Positions 39,758 through 51,100 of a DNA stretch of 64,000 nucleotides are shown here, piece after piece. Origin of the DNA: Omphiscola glabra. Lineage: Eukaryota; Mollusca; Gastropoda; Lymnaeidae. Under the pieces are notes generated by a model. The model was not told the DNA's origin. It made no database searches and was given only the letters and a program-made list of their open reading frames with translations. The stretch is taken from the NCBI GenBank assembly GCA_964017045.1, contig OZ024798.1:24703347-24767346 (forward strand), given 5' to 3'. The first letter of the stretch is position 1, and each line of letters starts with the position of its first letter. The position numbers and the translations under genes were made by a program.

Positions 39758-39874
39758 CTAATTCCAGGATGGATTGGTACAGTAAAACGAAATCTTTACA
39801 TGATCAAGACACGCTACTGTTAACTGCATACCTAGAGTAACTACTGTTAACTGCATACCTAGAGTAAAGAAAGA

Positions 39875-42705
39875 ATGTTTGCCATTTCACCACGTTTGAG
39901 TGTTGACGACTTCGGTCTTTTCCGACTTGCTGATGAGCTTTCGAACTACTGTGATCGCTCACCTCAAGCTTTTGGATTGAACAGAGAATCAGAGGTAGGC
40001 CCTTTTATTTTATAATTGATCATAATCAAATTTCCGCGTAGTGGGATCTTTTAATAAAGTTAAAGGCTTTTATTTATGAATCAAATCGAATATTTTCTTA
40101 GCTATGTAATGTTGTATATAGTATGATGTAATGTATGAATTGTATGGCATAGAAAACCTGTTCAGGACCCTTTATTATTATTTCTTTAAATTTTTAATAC
40201 GGGTTTTAACATTATTATTATTAGTAGTATTAGACCGTTTGACATGAAATTACGATAAGTAGATCTATAAAAAAATAATTTCATAATTAATTATTTTTTT
40301 TTTGCCCTTTATTTTTTGGTGTCCTATATCTTACTACTTAGTAATCTTAGGTACCTGGACACGAAATACTTAAAATACTTTAATTATGGTAAAAGCACTT
40401 CGTGATATGTGATATAGATGAAATTAAATTATTCAAGTCCCAAGTGAATAACTGAATAGACATAGGAGTATTAGACGAGACTCAAAGTAGTGTAAGAGAG
40501 TTAAGTTAAGCCTTTCTACTTCAGTAAAATGTTTATGCAGGAAACATTCTGCACCTTCAGTTTACCATCATCCGTACTAATAGTAATATACATATCATTT
40601 ATTTGTTTCCAGGTTCAAAATACTGACAAAGAATTCAGAATTCGCTTTGATTTAAAACACTACAAACCAGAGGAGATTAAAATTACATCTGATAACCAGC
40701 GGCTGACAGTCCAGGCAAAACATGACGAGAAGCAGGACAATCACGGCTTTGTATCTCGTGAGATCTGCAGAGTGTACAAGCTTCCAGAGGTAAGCAAGTT
40801 TATCAGCATGTAATTTAAATACAGCTAGTGCTCGACTTACGACCACGATTGCTTCCGACAGGCTTGTCATAACACGATATGATTGTAAATTGAGTACACT
40901 GTGTACAGTAATGTGAAGTGATGTTATAAAAATATTTAAGTTAAATTATGTCATATATTTCTTTTATTATTGTTATAAATCATACATTTTGATGTCCATT
41001 TTATGCCATTTGTATCATCGCTACACCATTTGTTCCACTGATAATTGAGGCAGAAATAAATCTGAAATCTAATATGACTAGGGATTGTGGTTGTAAAGTT
41101 TAATGGTCGTTAAGTTGCATAGGTCATATGTCGAGCACTAGCTGTAATATTAATCTCTCAACAATTCTACTTGGTTAATCCTTGTGGATAGGTATATTAT
41201 TGTGTCTATGAACACAAGCGGTGGACGTGCATACAAAATATTAATTTTTCAAAAGTGGAACAAGCATAGATAAATCTATTTTTCTCATTAGATTCATAAT
41301 TAATTTCTATGTAGTGATATGATTACCTGCTTTTGAAATCTAGAATTTTAAAATCATTTTATTCTTCATAGACATTAATTAGGCTCAAATTGTTTAAGAT
41401 CGGAAATGGATGGCATCAGGCACCTTAAATTCAGATTCAAAATATCAAGTGGCTATAATAATCTTTAATTGAATATTTTTGGAATTGTAGATATAAATGT
41501 TAAAAAAAGACAAATCTAGAGATGTGGTGCTGCTTGTTACTGCCATTTAGTAAATGTTAACAATGATCACATTTGTCATAACTACACAGACTGAAACACA
41601 CAATACAAGACCTAAATTTTACGATGGACATTAAAACACTGTTAGGTGGTCTATCAACTATTGTAAACTTTATTAAATTATGGGATTTTTGTAGTTTACT
41701 CTAAAAATTGATTAAAGCAATTTGCTTCCTTTCTTAAACAACAACCTTTAATTAAAAGGTTTTAATCATCTTAGATTTTAGAACCAGTGTTATTTTAACC
41801 GTATAACTGTCATAAATACCCCTTTTTGTGGTTTCACGGCCGATTTAATCGGCTGTTAGCAAAATCGACAGATTTGATCCCCAAGATCTTCCCCAAAGAT
41901 ATTTATGTTTGTATATGTTCTGGGGTATTAATTAATAATAAATGGATTTAAATTTAATAACTTCACATGAAAAGGAATTTTTGAACTCATTTTGTGCCTT
42001 CCCCCCTTGTATTATGTATGACAGAAATTTGAAGGTAGTGAATGAAAAATTTCACCAATATCACAATTTTCAATATAAGTAACTATAACTTGTCATTTTC
42101 TGAAAGGATAATGCTTCTTGTAAATAAAAAAAACCTTGATTTTATGATAGATTGAATAATTTATTTAGTATTTGGGGTTGGTTGAATTCAGAAGTTGAGT
42201 GTCAAATTTTAACTCACTCTTAAAAGGTCAAGATCAACATACAAATATAAAAATAAATTCCTTTCATACCATAAGATACCTTGTCCAATGTACTTTCAGA
42301 AAATGTCTACTTGTAAGGGTCTCTGAATTCATTTAGTCTGGGATATTTGTCATATTTGACAAGGATATGAAATTGCTAAAAATGGCTTGACACTATAGAA
42401 AATTGTCCTTGACAGTTTCTGGGTAAATGGCGCAACCTGCATCACATTTGGACTATTTTTAAAAAAAATCAACCTTTACGCATGAACTGTTTAATTTAGT
42501 TTTTATTTTGGATATTTTAGGATCAGTTCTAAATGTAGAAAATGCTCTATGTTAAAGCTAACGGTTGTCCATTATTTTTAAGGATGTTGATGCCAAATCT
42601 ATTACGTCCTCACTGAATTCAAACGGTGTCCTCAGCATCAAAGCCACCAAATGCGCTATTGAAGCTCCCAAAGAAACTGCTATTCCTGTTGAGTTTGCTA
42701 AGTAG
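39875..42705 (+). CDS. Small heat shock protein (alpha-crystallin/HSP20 family), three exons
   Basis: ATP-independent holdase chaperone of the sHSP family, expected cytosolic. Exons 39875-39994, 40613-40789 and 42583-42705, all phase 0 with GT-AG junctions, give 139 residues. Exon 1 (residues 1-40) is the variable N-terminal arm, starting MFAISPRLSVDDFGLFRLAD. Exons 2-3 hold the alpha-crystallin domain: strands around FRIRFDLKHYKPEEIKI and LTVQAKHDE, a loop with the ICRVYKLPE stretch, and the family signature GVLSIKA near residue 119. The C-terminal extension keeps the I-x-V anchoring motif as IPV (AIPVEF) just before the stop. The start is chosen because it follows the predicted 5' UTR and gives a typical short N-arm. 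Intron 2 (1.8 kb) contains a 323 bp TA-flanked MITE. At 139 residues the protein is short for an animal sHSP, but nothing essential is missing. Confidence 0.94.
40822..41144. mobile_element. Tc1/mariner-type MITE in small HSP intron 2
   Basis: 323 bp with ends cagctagtgctcgacttacg and the reverse complement of its right end, cagctagtgctcgacatatg. Both sides are flanked by TA (40820-40821, 41145-41146). CAG-starting ends with a TA duplication fit pogo/Tigger-derived MITEs. Confidence 0.7.
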
Positions 42706-43144
42706 TGTTGCACAATGTGCTTAAATGTCACATTCCTGTCTTGATAAGCATCTGTTCTTATCTTTTTAATTTGCATTTAACTTTTCTGTTTGCAGTATTA
42801 AGTGGTATATTATTTAAATTGTTTTTCTTTTTACAGTTGATGTACTATTTACATTACCACTTCATTGTCTTGTTTTTGGGAACTACCCACAAGTGAATAC
42901 CTTTTTTTTTGTTGCAGATTTTGTAACACAAATTTGTCACAATTTATGCATCTTTAAATTATACATCATCAAATATTAATCACACCCCCCCCCCCACGAT
43001 CTCTCGTCACTATGGACGAGTGCTGTTATTTATTCACTGTATCTATGTTGTATTCAAAATAGGAACTTTGTTTTTGCAGTAACTCACAAGGTCAATCAAA
43101 ACTGATTTAATTATTGTTGCTTAGCTGGATCAGTTTCATTTTGT

Positions 43145-43150
43145 AATAAA
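43145..43150 (+). terminator. Likely poly(A) signal of the small HSP gene
   Basis: AATAAA lies about 440 bp after the stop codon, with another AATAAA overlapping it. No earlier canonical hexamer was noticed in the 3' flank. Confidence 0.45.
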
Positions 43151-44499
43151 TAAAAATGCAATATCAAAATTAAAACCGTCTTGATATTTTTTTAAAAATG
43201 TCCAACCACTTCCACTCGGCAAATTTATAAGACATATTAGCAAAGACCATTCTGTTCTTTTATGTAAAAACTGTGCAAGCCGAGCCGCAAAGCCCCTATT
43301 TTCCATGAGTACATGGGACTGTGTTCTGTTTAGAAATAGTTTGTCAAGTTGAATACATGCAATTATTGTTGGTACCCAAATGCATTCAGAATATTTGTCA
43401 AAATCTAAAATCTATTTTATGGATGACAAAGACTCAAGAAACAAGCAACAACCAAATAAAAATGTTTACAACCCAGTTAAGATTAAATTATGTGAGGGTG
43501 AGTTGCTAGGGACTATAGACAAAAAGTTTAGGGCCCCAGAAATAGTCACTTTTGAATGCTTTATACAAATGCATCCACCAAGGTGTTCATTTCTACTACC
43601 TTGTGGATTAGGTAGAGTATGAGAAAGATTATTAAAAGGAAACTCGATATAAGCAATCATATTTTGTCTCTGGGTGTATTATATCCAGTTAAGGTGGATA
43701 GGGTTAATATTGGCAATTATTGGGGCACATAACTTCAAATATTTTAGCTAAAGATGTAACTTTTTTATAAGGTAATGCCCAATAGATTTTTAATATTAGA
43801 AACAAATATAGTCAAGTTATAATAGTTATATTGTTCTTGTGGATATAAAATTCATGTATCGGAGCTCTTCACAACATTGTGGGAAACCTTAAATTGTAGG
43901 GCAAATACCCAATGCCAAAGTAAAAAAGCAACTGTATTGTGCCTTCCTACTGACATGGATGGATCATCCTTGAGAACCCCAGATTTTCTCTAACAAGCTC
44001 CCCATTTCTTGGGTTATGCTTTTTTTTTTTATCCATTACTTCAATTGAACCCATTGTCAGTCATAAGGGCCATGGACAATTTTTTAACATGAAGTTTAAA
44101 GTGTAAAATTAAAATGACAAAGGAAATACCGGCTCACACAGAAGCATTGCTCCTCTCTTAATATAGAGTTTTTATTTAGTGGGAGACCTGTAACCAGACT
44201 TACAGGTGAAACTTGGAGGGTTTTTTTTTGGACCCCACTAAATTCACAGAGTAATCCCAGCTTTTTGTGTCTTCTCCTTTGCCTGTAAATGTTTGCTAAT
44301 GTTCAAGCTTTCATTATCCTATTGATTTTTGCAATATATATGCAAACAGAAACATGCATACAGACACATGCATACAGACACATGTATTTCGTTGAAATAA
44401 ATACCTTTATTTACAGATATAAATATATCAAATCGCCGTTAGAGCTACAAACAATGAACATTATGTTAATTATTGGCACCTCATTGTTTAAGTAAATAA

Positions 44500-44690
44500 A
44501 ATAATTTTAAAATATTTACGAAAATATTTGGACAATTATCTACTAAGAATATATTTTGACACTTATCTATCTGGTAATATATTTGGACAATGATATATCT
44601 AAGAATGTATGTGTACAATTATCTATTTGGTAATATATTTGGACAATTATATATCTAAGAATATATTTGTACACTTATCCATCTATGAAT
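44500..44690 (+). repeat. Degenerate array
   Basis: Repeated atatttggacaattatctat with taagaatatat, about 55-60 bp spacing. Confidence 0.6.
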
Positions 44691-45106
44691 GCCTTCAGGT
44701 AATCGCCTGCGTTGGGACATTTAAAAAATATATCTATGACTTTTACCAATGCACATTTATAATTTTATAAAAGTACATATTGTTTCCCATTATATCATAC
44801 ATATATTATAGTGGCCTTAATAGGGACATAATATGCTTTTGCGAAAATATTTTTTTTATAGCTACTCAGAAAATTTGGTCGAATACCAAAAAAAAAAAAA
44901 GAAGAGGAACACTATCAAATGCAAGTTATATAAAAAAATAACCCAAGGCAGCTAAGACAACGCCAGCCGGACATGTGCTAATGGACACCACTGACCGCGA
45001 TTCTGTGTTTTTTCTTGTTGTAGTTGTATGCTTGCTTAAGACTAAGATATGAGAGGGAGAGTAGAGCTACGAGAGTGGGTTGGTGGGAGAAACAAAGCAA
45101 ACAAAG

Positions 45107-48100
45107 TTATTGCTGGCTGGCTTCTATGGTCATGATTCCCGCCGACTCGTAGAGCCTGACCAGCTCTGACTGATGCTCCTCGAATACTTCCTTCATGTTC
45201 TCCTCAGATATCATAAGGTCAATCGCCATCATGGCCAGCGCCTTGCCTTGTACGATACTCATAAACTCGCATTCTTTTGATCCTGTGAAACAACACATTT
45301 TTCCTTCAATTATTTCTCTCTTCATCTTAAAAAAAAAAAATAGTTCACGTTTAGTTTTCTTGTTAAAAGTATTTAGAATTTGTAAATGTTTTATCTCAAA
45401 ATACCAGAAAGATTTCAATAATTACATAATCTCGTATTCTTTTTGATACTTTAAATTTGAAAGTAGAAAGTATTGCTTTAACTTACTTTAAGTAGAAAGT
45501 ATTGCTTTAACTTACTTTAAATAGAAAGTATTGCTTTAACTTACTTTAAGTAGAAAGTATTGCTTTAACTTACTTTAAGTAGAAAGTATTGCTTTAACTT
45601 ACTTTAAGTAGAAAGTATTGCTTTAACTTACTTTAAGTAGAAAGTATTGCTTTAACTTACTTTAAGTAGAAAGTATTGCTTTAACTTACTTTAAGTAGAA
45701 AGTATTGCTTTAACTTACTTTAAGTAGAAAGTATTGCTTTAACTTACTTTAAGTAGAAAGTATTGCTTTAACTTACTTTAAGTAGAAAGTATTGCTTTAA
45801 CTTACTTTAAGTAGAAAGTATTGCTTTAACTTACTTTAAGTAGAAAGTATTGCTTTAACTTACTTTAAGTAGAAAGTATTGCTTTAACTTACTTTAAGTA
45901 GAAAGTATTGCTTTAACTTACTTTAAGTAGAAAGTATTGCTTTAACTTACTTTAAGTAGAAAGTATTGCTTTAACTTACTTTAAGTAGAAAGTATTGCTT
46001 TAACTTACTTTAAGTAGAAAGTATTGCTTTAACTTACTTTAAGTAGAAAGTATTGCTTTAACTTACTTTAAGTAGAAAGTATTGCTTTAACTTACTTTAA
46101 GTAGAAAGTATTGCTTTAACTTACTTTAATTCATACAATTTAAAATAAACAAAAACAATTCTGAAGGTGGTGTTTCAAAGTTGATACACGTAGTATCATA
46201 TATAACCATGAAACCATCACACACAGAGGCGTCACTACGGTTGGTGTCACCCAGGGTGGTAAACTCATGGTATGACCTCCTACTAAGCTACGCCCGCCCC
46301 CGACCTGCACGAGCAGTTCTGAACTAGATCATACAGAATCACGTCTGCCGGCAGCACTGTCAGTAGATTAAGAACCAAGACAACAAAAGACTTTGGCAAA
46401 ATATAGTTTGAACTAACAGGCCTTTAAATTCACAAGAACATTACTTTTAATTGAAACATTAAACGATTTTTATTTTACTGTTAAAACTTTCAAATGGTAA
46501 CAAGGTTAGGTATAAGGAAATAAGCCAAACAAAGAATGGGAAACCCTGAAAAAAATAATCGCAACAAATCAACGATACTACATTGCAGCTAAGTGTTTAT
46601 TATTTTAATTTTTTTCTGTTGTTGTCTGTTTGATGAAGTAGGCTTCTTGCCGACTCCGTTCGACATTTGGTTGCGTCATTTTTTCAGGTTTTCCTATACT
46701 TTATTTCCTTGTTAAAACGTTAATTTTCCGGTCTTTAAAGACATGTCCATCACTTCATCATAATCAACATTCTTCACCCTATCTCTTTCAATTGCGAAAA
46801 TCGCAAGACCAGAAAGCCAGGACTGCTCTATGGTAGATCGCCATTATTGCTTAATAAGCTTTGCTTTTGAAAAAAAACACTCTCAATTAAAAATCACGAG
46901 GAAGTCCCATTCAGCTATGAATATCACAAAGTAAAATAGTATCGATCTTTGGCTTCGTCGAAATTAATATCTAATGTCTAGTGAAACTCTGTCATGGTAG
47001 CACCCTGCTCTGGTGCACTCTGTTTTGGTGATACGTTGCTCTGGTGACACTCTGCTCTTGTATTTAACTGAGTTCTGTTAAGAAACCGACTCGAGCGAAC
47101 TCTGCAATGCTCCTTTTGGTGTCACACCTGTGAGGTACATTCGATTCAGTCCACACCCCCGCGCACTCTAGTGGCTCCACTGATCACTCACACCGATACA
47201 TTTATTAAAGCCTTCACCAAGACATTGCATAAATGCATATACTTATAAGGAGTCGAGTGGAACATGGGCCAGTTACTTGAGTATGTCTAGACAGGTGGTG
47301 TTGTGTGTCTCACCATTGGCTATCATTAAATGCTTTTAAATGAACATTTGAAAACTTAAAATAATTGCAAATCGAATTAAAATATTACTTACTATATTTA
47401 TTGGTTTTTTTTTTTACATAAATGTCAATAATGGACAGGACTACGCTGGGCAGGACACTTAGAGAGAATACCAAATGACAGAGAAGTGAAGAGGGTGCAT
47501 CACCAATACCCCAGAGGAAAAAAGGCTTAAAGGCAGACCTAGGCTTAGATCAGCGGTTCTCAACCTGTGGGTCGCGACCCCTTTGGGGGTCGAACGACTC
47601 TTTACCAGGGGTTGCTTAAGACCATCGGAAAACACATATACGCTACAGTTAGGAAGTAGCAACGAAAAAAAAATGCGTTTGGGGGTCGCTAAAACATGAA
47701 GAACTGTATTAAAGGTTCGTGGCATTAGAAAGGTTGAGAACCGCTGGTTTAGATGGATGATGTGGAAAAAGATCTACAACAACTGAGAATCCAAGCATGG
47801 TTAGGTCTGAGTGGAGGGAAGCAGTGAGGCAGGGCCAAAGCCCTACATGGGCTGTAGCGCCACATTGATGGATGGAAGGAAGTAGTGAGGCAGGCCAAAG
47901 CCCTACATGGGCTGTAGCGCCACATTGATGGATGGAGGGAAGCATTGAGGCAGGCCAAAGCCCTACATGGGCTGTAGCGCCACATTGATGGATGGAGGGA
48001 AGCATTGAGGCAGGCCAAAGCCCTACATGGGCTGTAGCGCCACATTGATGGATGGAAGGAAGTAGTGAGGCAGGCCAAAGCCCTACATGGGCTGTAGCGC

Positions 48101-51100
48101 CACATTGATGGATGGAAGGAAGTAGTGAGGCAGGCCAAAGCCCTACATGGGCTGTAGGCCCACATTGATGGATGGAAGGAAGTAGTGAGGCAGGCCAAAG
48201 CCCTACATGGGCTGTAGCGCCACATTGATGGATGGAAGGAAGTAGTGAGGCAGGCCAAAGCCCTACATGGGCTGTAGCGCCACATTGATGGATGGAGGGA
48301 AGCATTGAGGCAGGCCAAAGCCCTACATGGGCTGTAGCGCCACATTGATGGATGGTCAATAATGTGATGGTTATTATATTCTTAAACATTTATTTTGCTT
48401 CGAATCTGTAATTTATAAATCTGAAATCATTTCTTTAAATCACACATTTTGGTAAAAAATATCAAATATCTTGAATACATATTTAATATTATGTACTTCT
48501 GATCATAACAACTGATTTCATCTTTAATATCTCTATATCCATCAACCTATCTACTAACGTAATCACTATCACACAATAATGACACACTATTAATCTATCT
48601 ACTGAAGTAATCTTTATCTATAGACCCATCTGCTGACGACATCTAAACCTATTAACGTAAAATGTGTTGTCTTCTGAATTTGATTGTACCTACCAGCATA
48701 TCTGCTGAATTTGATTGTACCTACCAGCATATCTGCTGAATTTGATTGTACCTACCAGGATATCTACTGAATTTGATTGTACCTACCAGCATATCTACTG
48801 AATTCATCTGTGCCGACCTCCACAGATGTTCCAGCGTAGTAAAATACTTTGAGCGTTGGCACAGAAGTAGTCATATTGGCAATGTCATCGGGGGCCTGGC
48901 AACACACAACAGACACGTTGTCAAATAAAGGACAGCATGGTATGAACAATGAAAACACCACGGAAAGCAGTTTAGCATTAAAGTCAAGTCAATGATAGAT
49001 CTTTAACATCGTGTTTATCAATTAGTCATTTAAACGTGGACACTCTTGAGACACTAGACTAGTACGTTCATGGAACATTATAAAAGATATAGTTTAAGTT
49101 AAAGTGACGGAGAGTTTAGATATAAATCAATTATTACTATTTTAGTTGCATTGTATGAACTTTTGACCAAATGTTTTCGAAGCTTCAAACAAGACGTACA
49201 ATTAGACCGAGAAAAAAAAGGGGGGGGGGGGTGCGGAAATGTCCTCCGATGGGATTCAAATAAGGGTCTCACCCTTGTCAGGCGAGTGCGGACTGAACAC
49301 CCTAACACCGACACGTATCGTCAGAGATCAACCGTTAAATAAACACCATATATTAACAGAAAAATATATGTTTCATGCAATCTTTTTTTAAAATTAAATC
49401 TTGTGATGAAGTGCCCATAAAGTTCCTAACTATAGGGAAACGATTATCAAAACGTATAATTCCCACTGCGTACTTACACTTGGTCAATTACATAGATGTT
49501 ACATGTGAGATCACTACTATTACCTCAGAAAGATGTTACAGATGAGATCACTACTATTACATCAGAAAGATGCTACAGATGAGAGCACTACTATTACCTC
49601 AGAAAGATGCTACAGATGAGAGCACTACTATTACCTCAGAAAGATGCTACAGATGAGAGCACTACTATTTCCTCAGAAAGATGCTACAGATGAGAGCACT
49701 ACTATTACCTCAGAAAGATGCTACAGATGAGAGCACTATTACCTCAATTCCCTTTTTCTTGTTGTGGAACGTAAACCCCATGAGAGCCGCGTTGTGCTTG
49801 TAGAGCTCCACCAGCCGGTGGCACGTGACGTTACAGAAAAACTCCTTCACGGTGGCATCGACCTCAAACTGTTTCAATATACGGATGGTGAAGATATAAT
49901 AAATCTAATTCAAAAACATATGTATCTCGTTTCTGTGAACAACACAGATTGAAATGAATCCTACACAAGAATTTTAAAAGCACACGGACTTGTAGTTATG
50001 ACGGAGACAGCCAAAAGATGGCATCAATGCTCAAAAGGGGGGAGAAAATGTGCGCATTTGCCGTGGATTTTCCCCTTAAATTAGATAAAAACTAAAATCA
50101 TGTCAACTGCCTTCTTCAGTTTTTACGTCTATATCTTCTGTATCTATTGCACTGGTGTTCCACCCACCCTTAATAGTTTATGAAGGTCCATGTATCCACA
50201 GAGAATAGTGTATCAATGTTTAATTATTTTTCTCCTTTGGGTCAAATTAAAAAAGATCATCCAAAAATTTGTCAGCTGTTAAAATCTTTTTTCCTTCACG
50301 CATCCCCCGTCCCCGTTTTTTTTCCTTCTCCATTTAAGGGCATTACCTCTTACCAAAAACAAACTGTCAAGACACTGTCATTGATATTCTCAGAAACCCA
50401 AACTCACCCTACACCCGCTCGCAATCGCCGCGGCCTCGTAGCACCTTTGTAGCATTTCGTTGACAATTTTCATCTCGACTGGCTTGGGGGCCTTCGTCAT
50501 GAACTCCATGGACGCGAATTCTGGCATGACGTCTGCTCTAGACCCCCCATCACAGATTATACCTGGCGGTAATAGACCGAAGAAAGCGTTTTAAAAAACC
50601 CGTCTCGTCTGTGGCTAACCCCTCAGAATGCTTTATGAACGATCTCCTCCTTTCTGTTTGGAATACCGGTATTATTTCTGTGCAAGAGCTTCTCTTATCA
50701 AACACATTTAGAGTTTTTTCCCCACAGATTTCAGTAATATTACCTTGAGCAGAGTCTGAACAATCCAACCGTTACCTTTGACTCCCTGAAAAATCCAACC
50801 GTTACCTTTGACGACCCAAACAATCCGACCGTTACCTTTGACGACCCAGTCCTCTTTGAACTGCTGTCTGATGGCCGCTATGTTTTGGTACGCCAGCACA
50901 ACTGCATTCACGGGGTTGGCAACTTCCCAGGGGCGGTCCCCATCCGGTCGACTTCGTCCACGAAATATAACCTTGTTCCTTGAAAAATGTCAAATTATAT
51001 TATATTTTGAATTCTTCCTTTTTTTTTAAAAATCGTGAACAATCATACCATTAACCGTACATTTTATATGAAATGCACTTATGTCACTGTCGTCAAATTT

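Larger units (their letters stand above)
42706..45106. other. Intergenic between convergent small HSP and PM20D2-like genes
   Basis: Holds the 3' flanks of both genes and a degenerate array at 44500-44690. A 62-80 codon frame near 43380-43622 has no recognisable motif. Confidence 0.5.

Noticed and set aside
47709..48389. 226-codon minus-strand frame
   Set aside because: By-product of the exact 60 bp array; the plus strand is clearly a LINE tail.
49210..49340. tRNA-derived SINE
   Set aside because: The reverse strand has a gaatccc-type box B-like motif and tag-gtgt box A-like spacing, but both are weak and no second copy was found apart from a doubtful piece near 51110.
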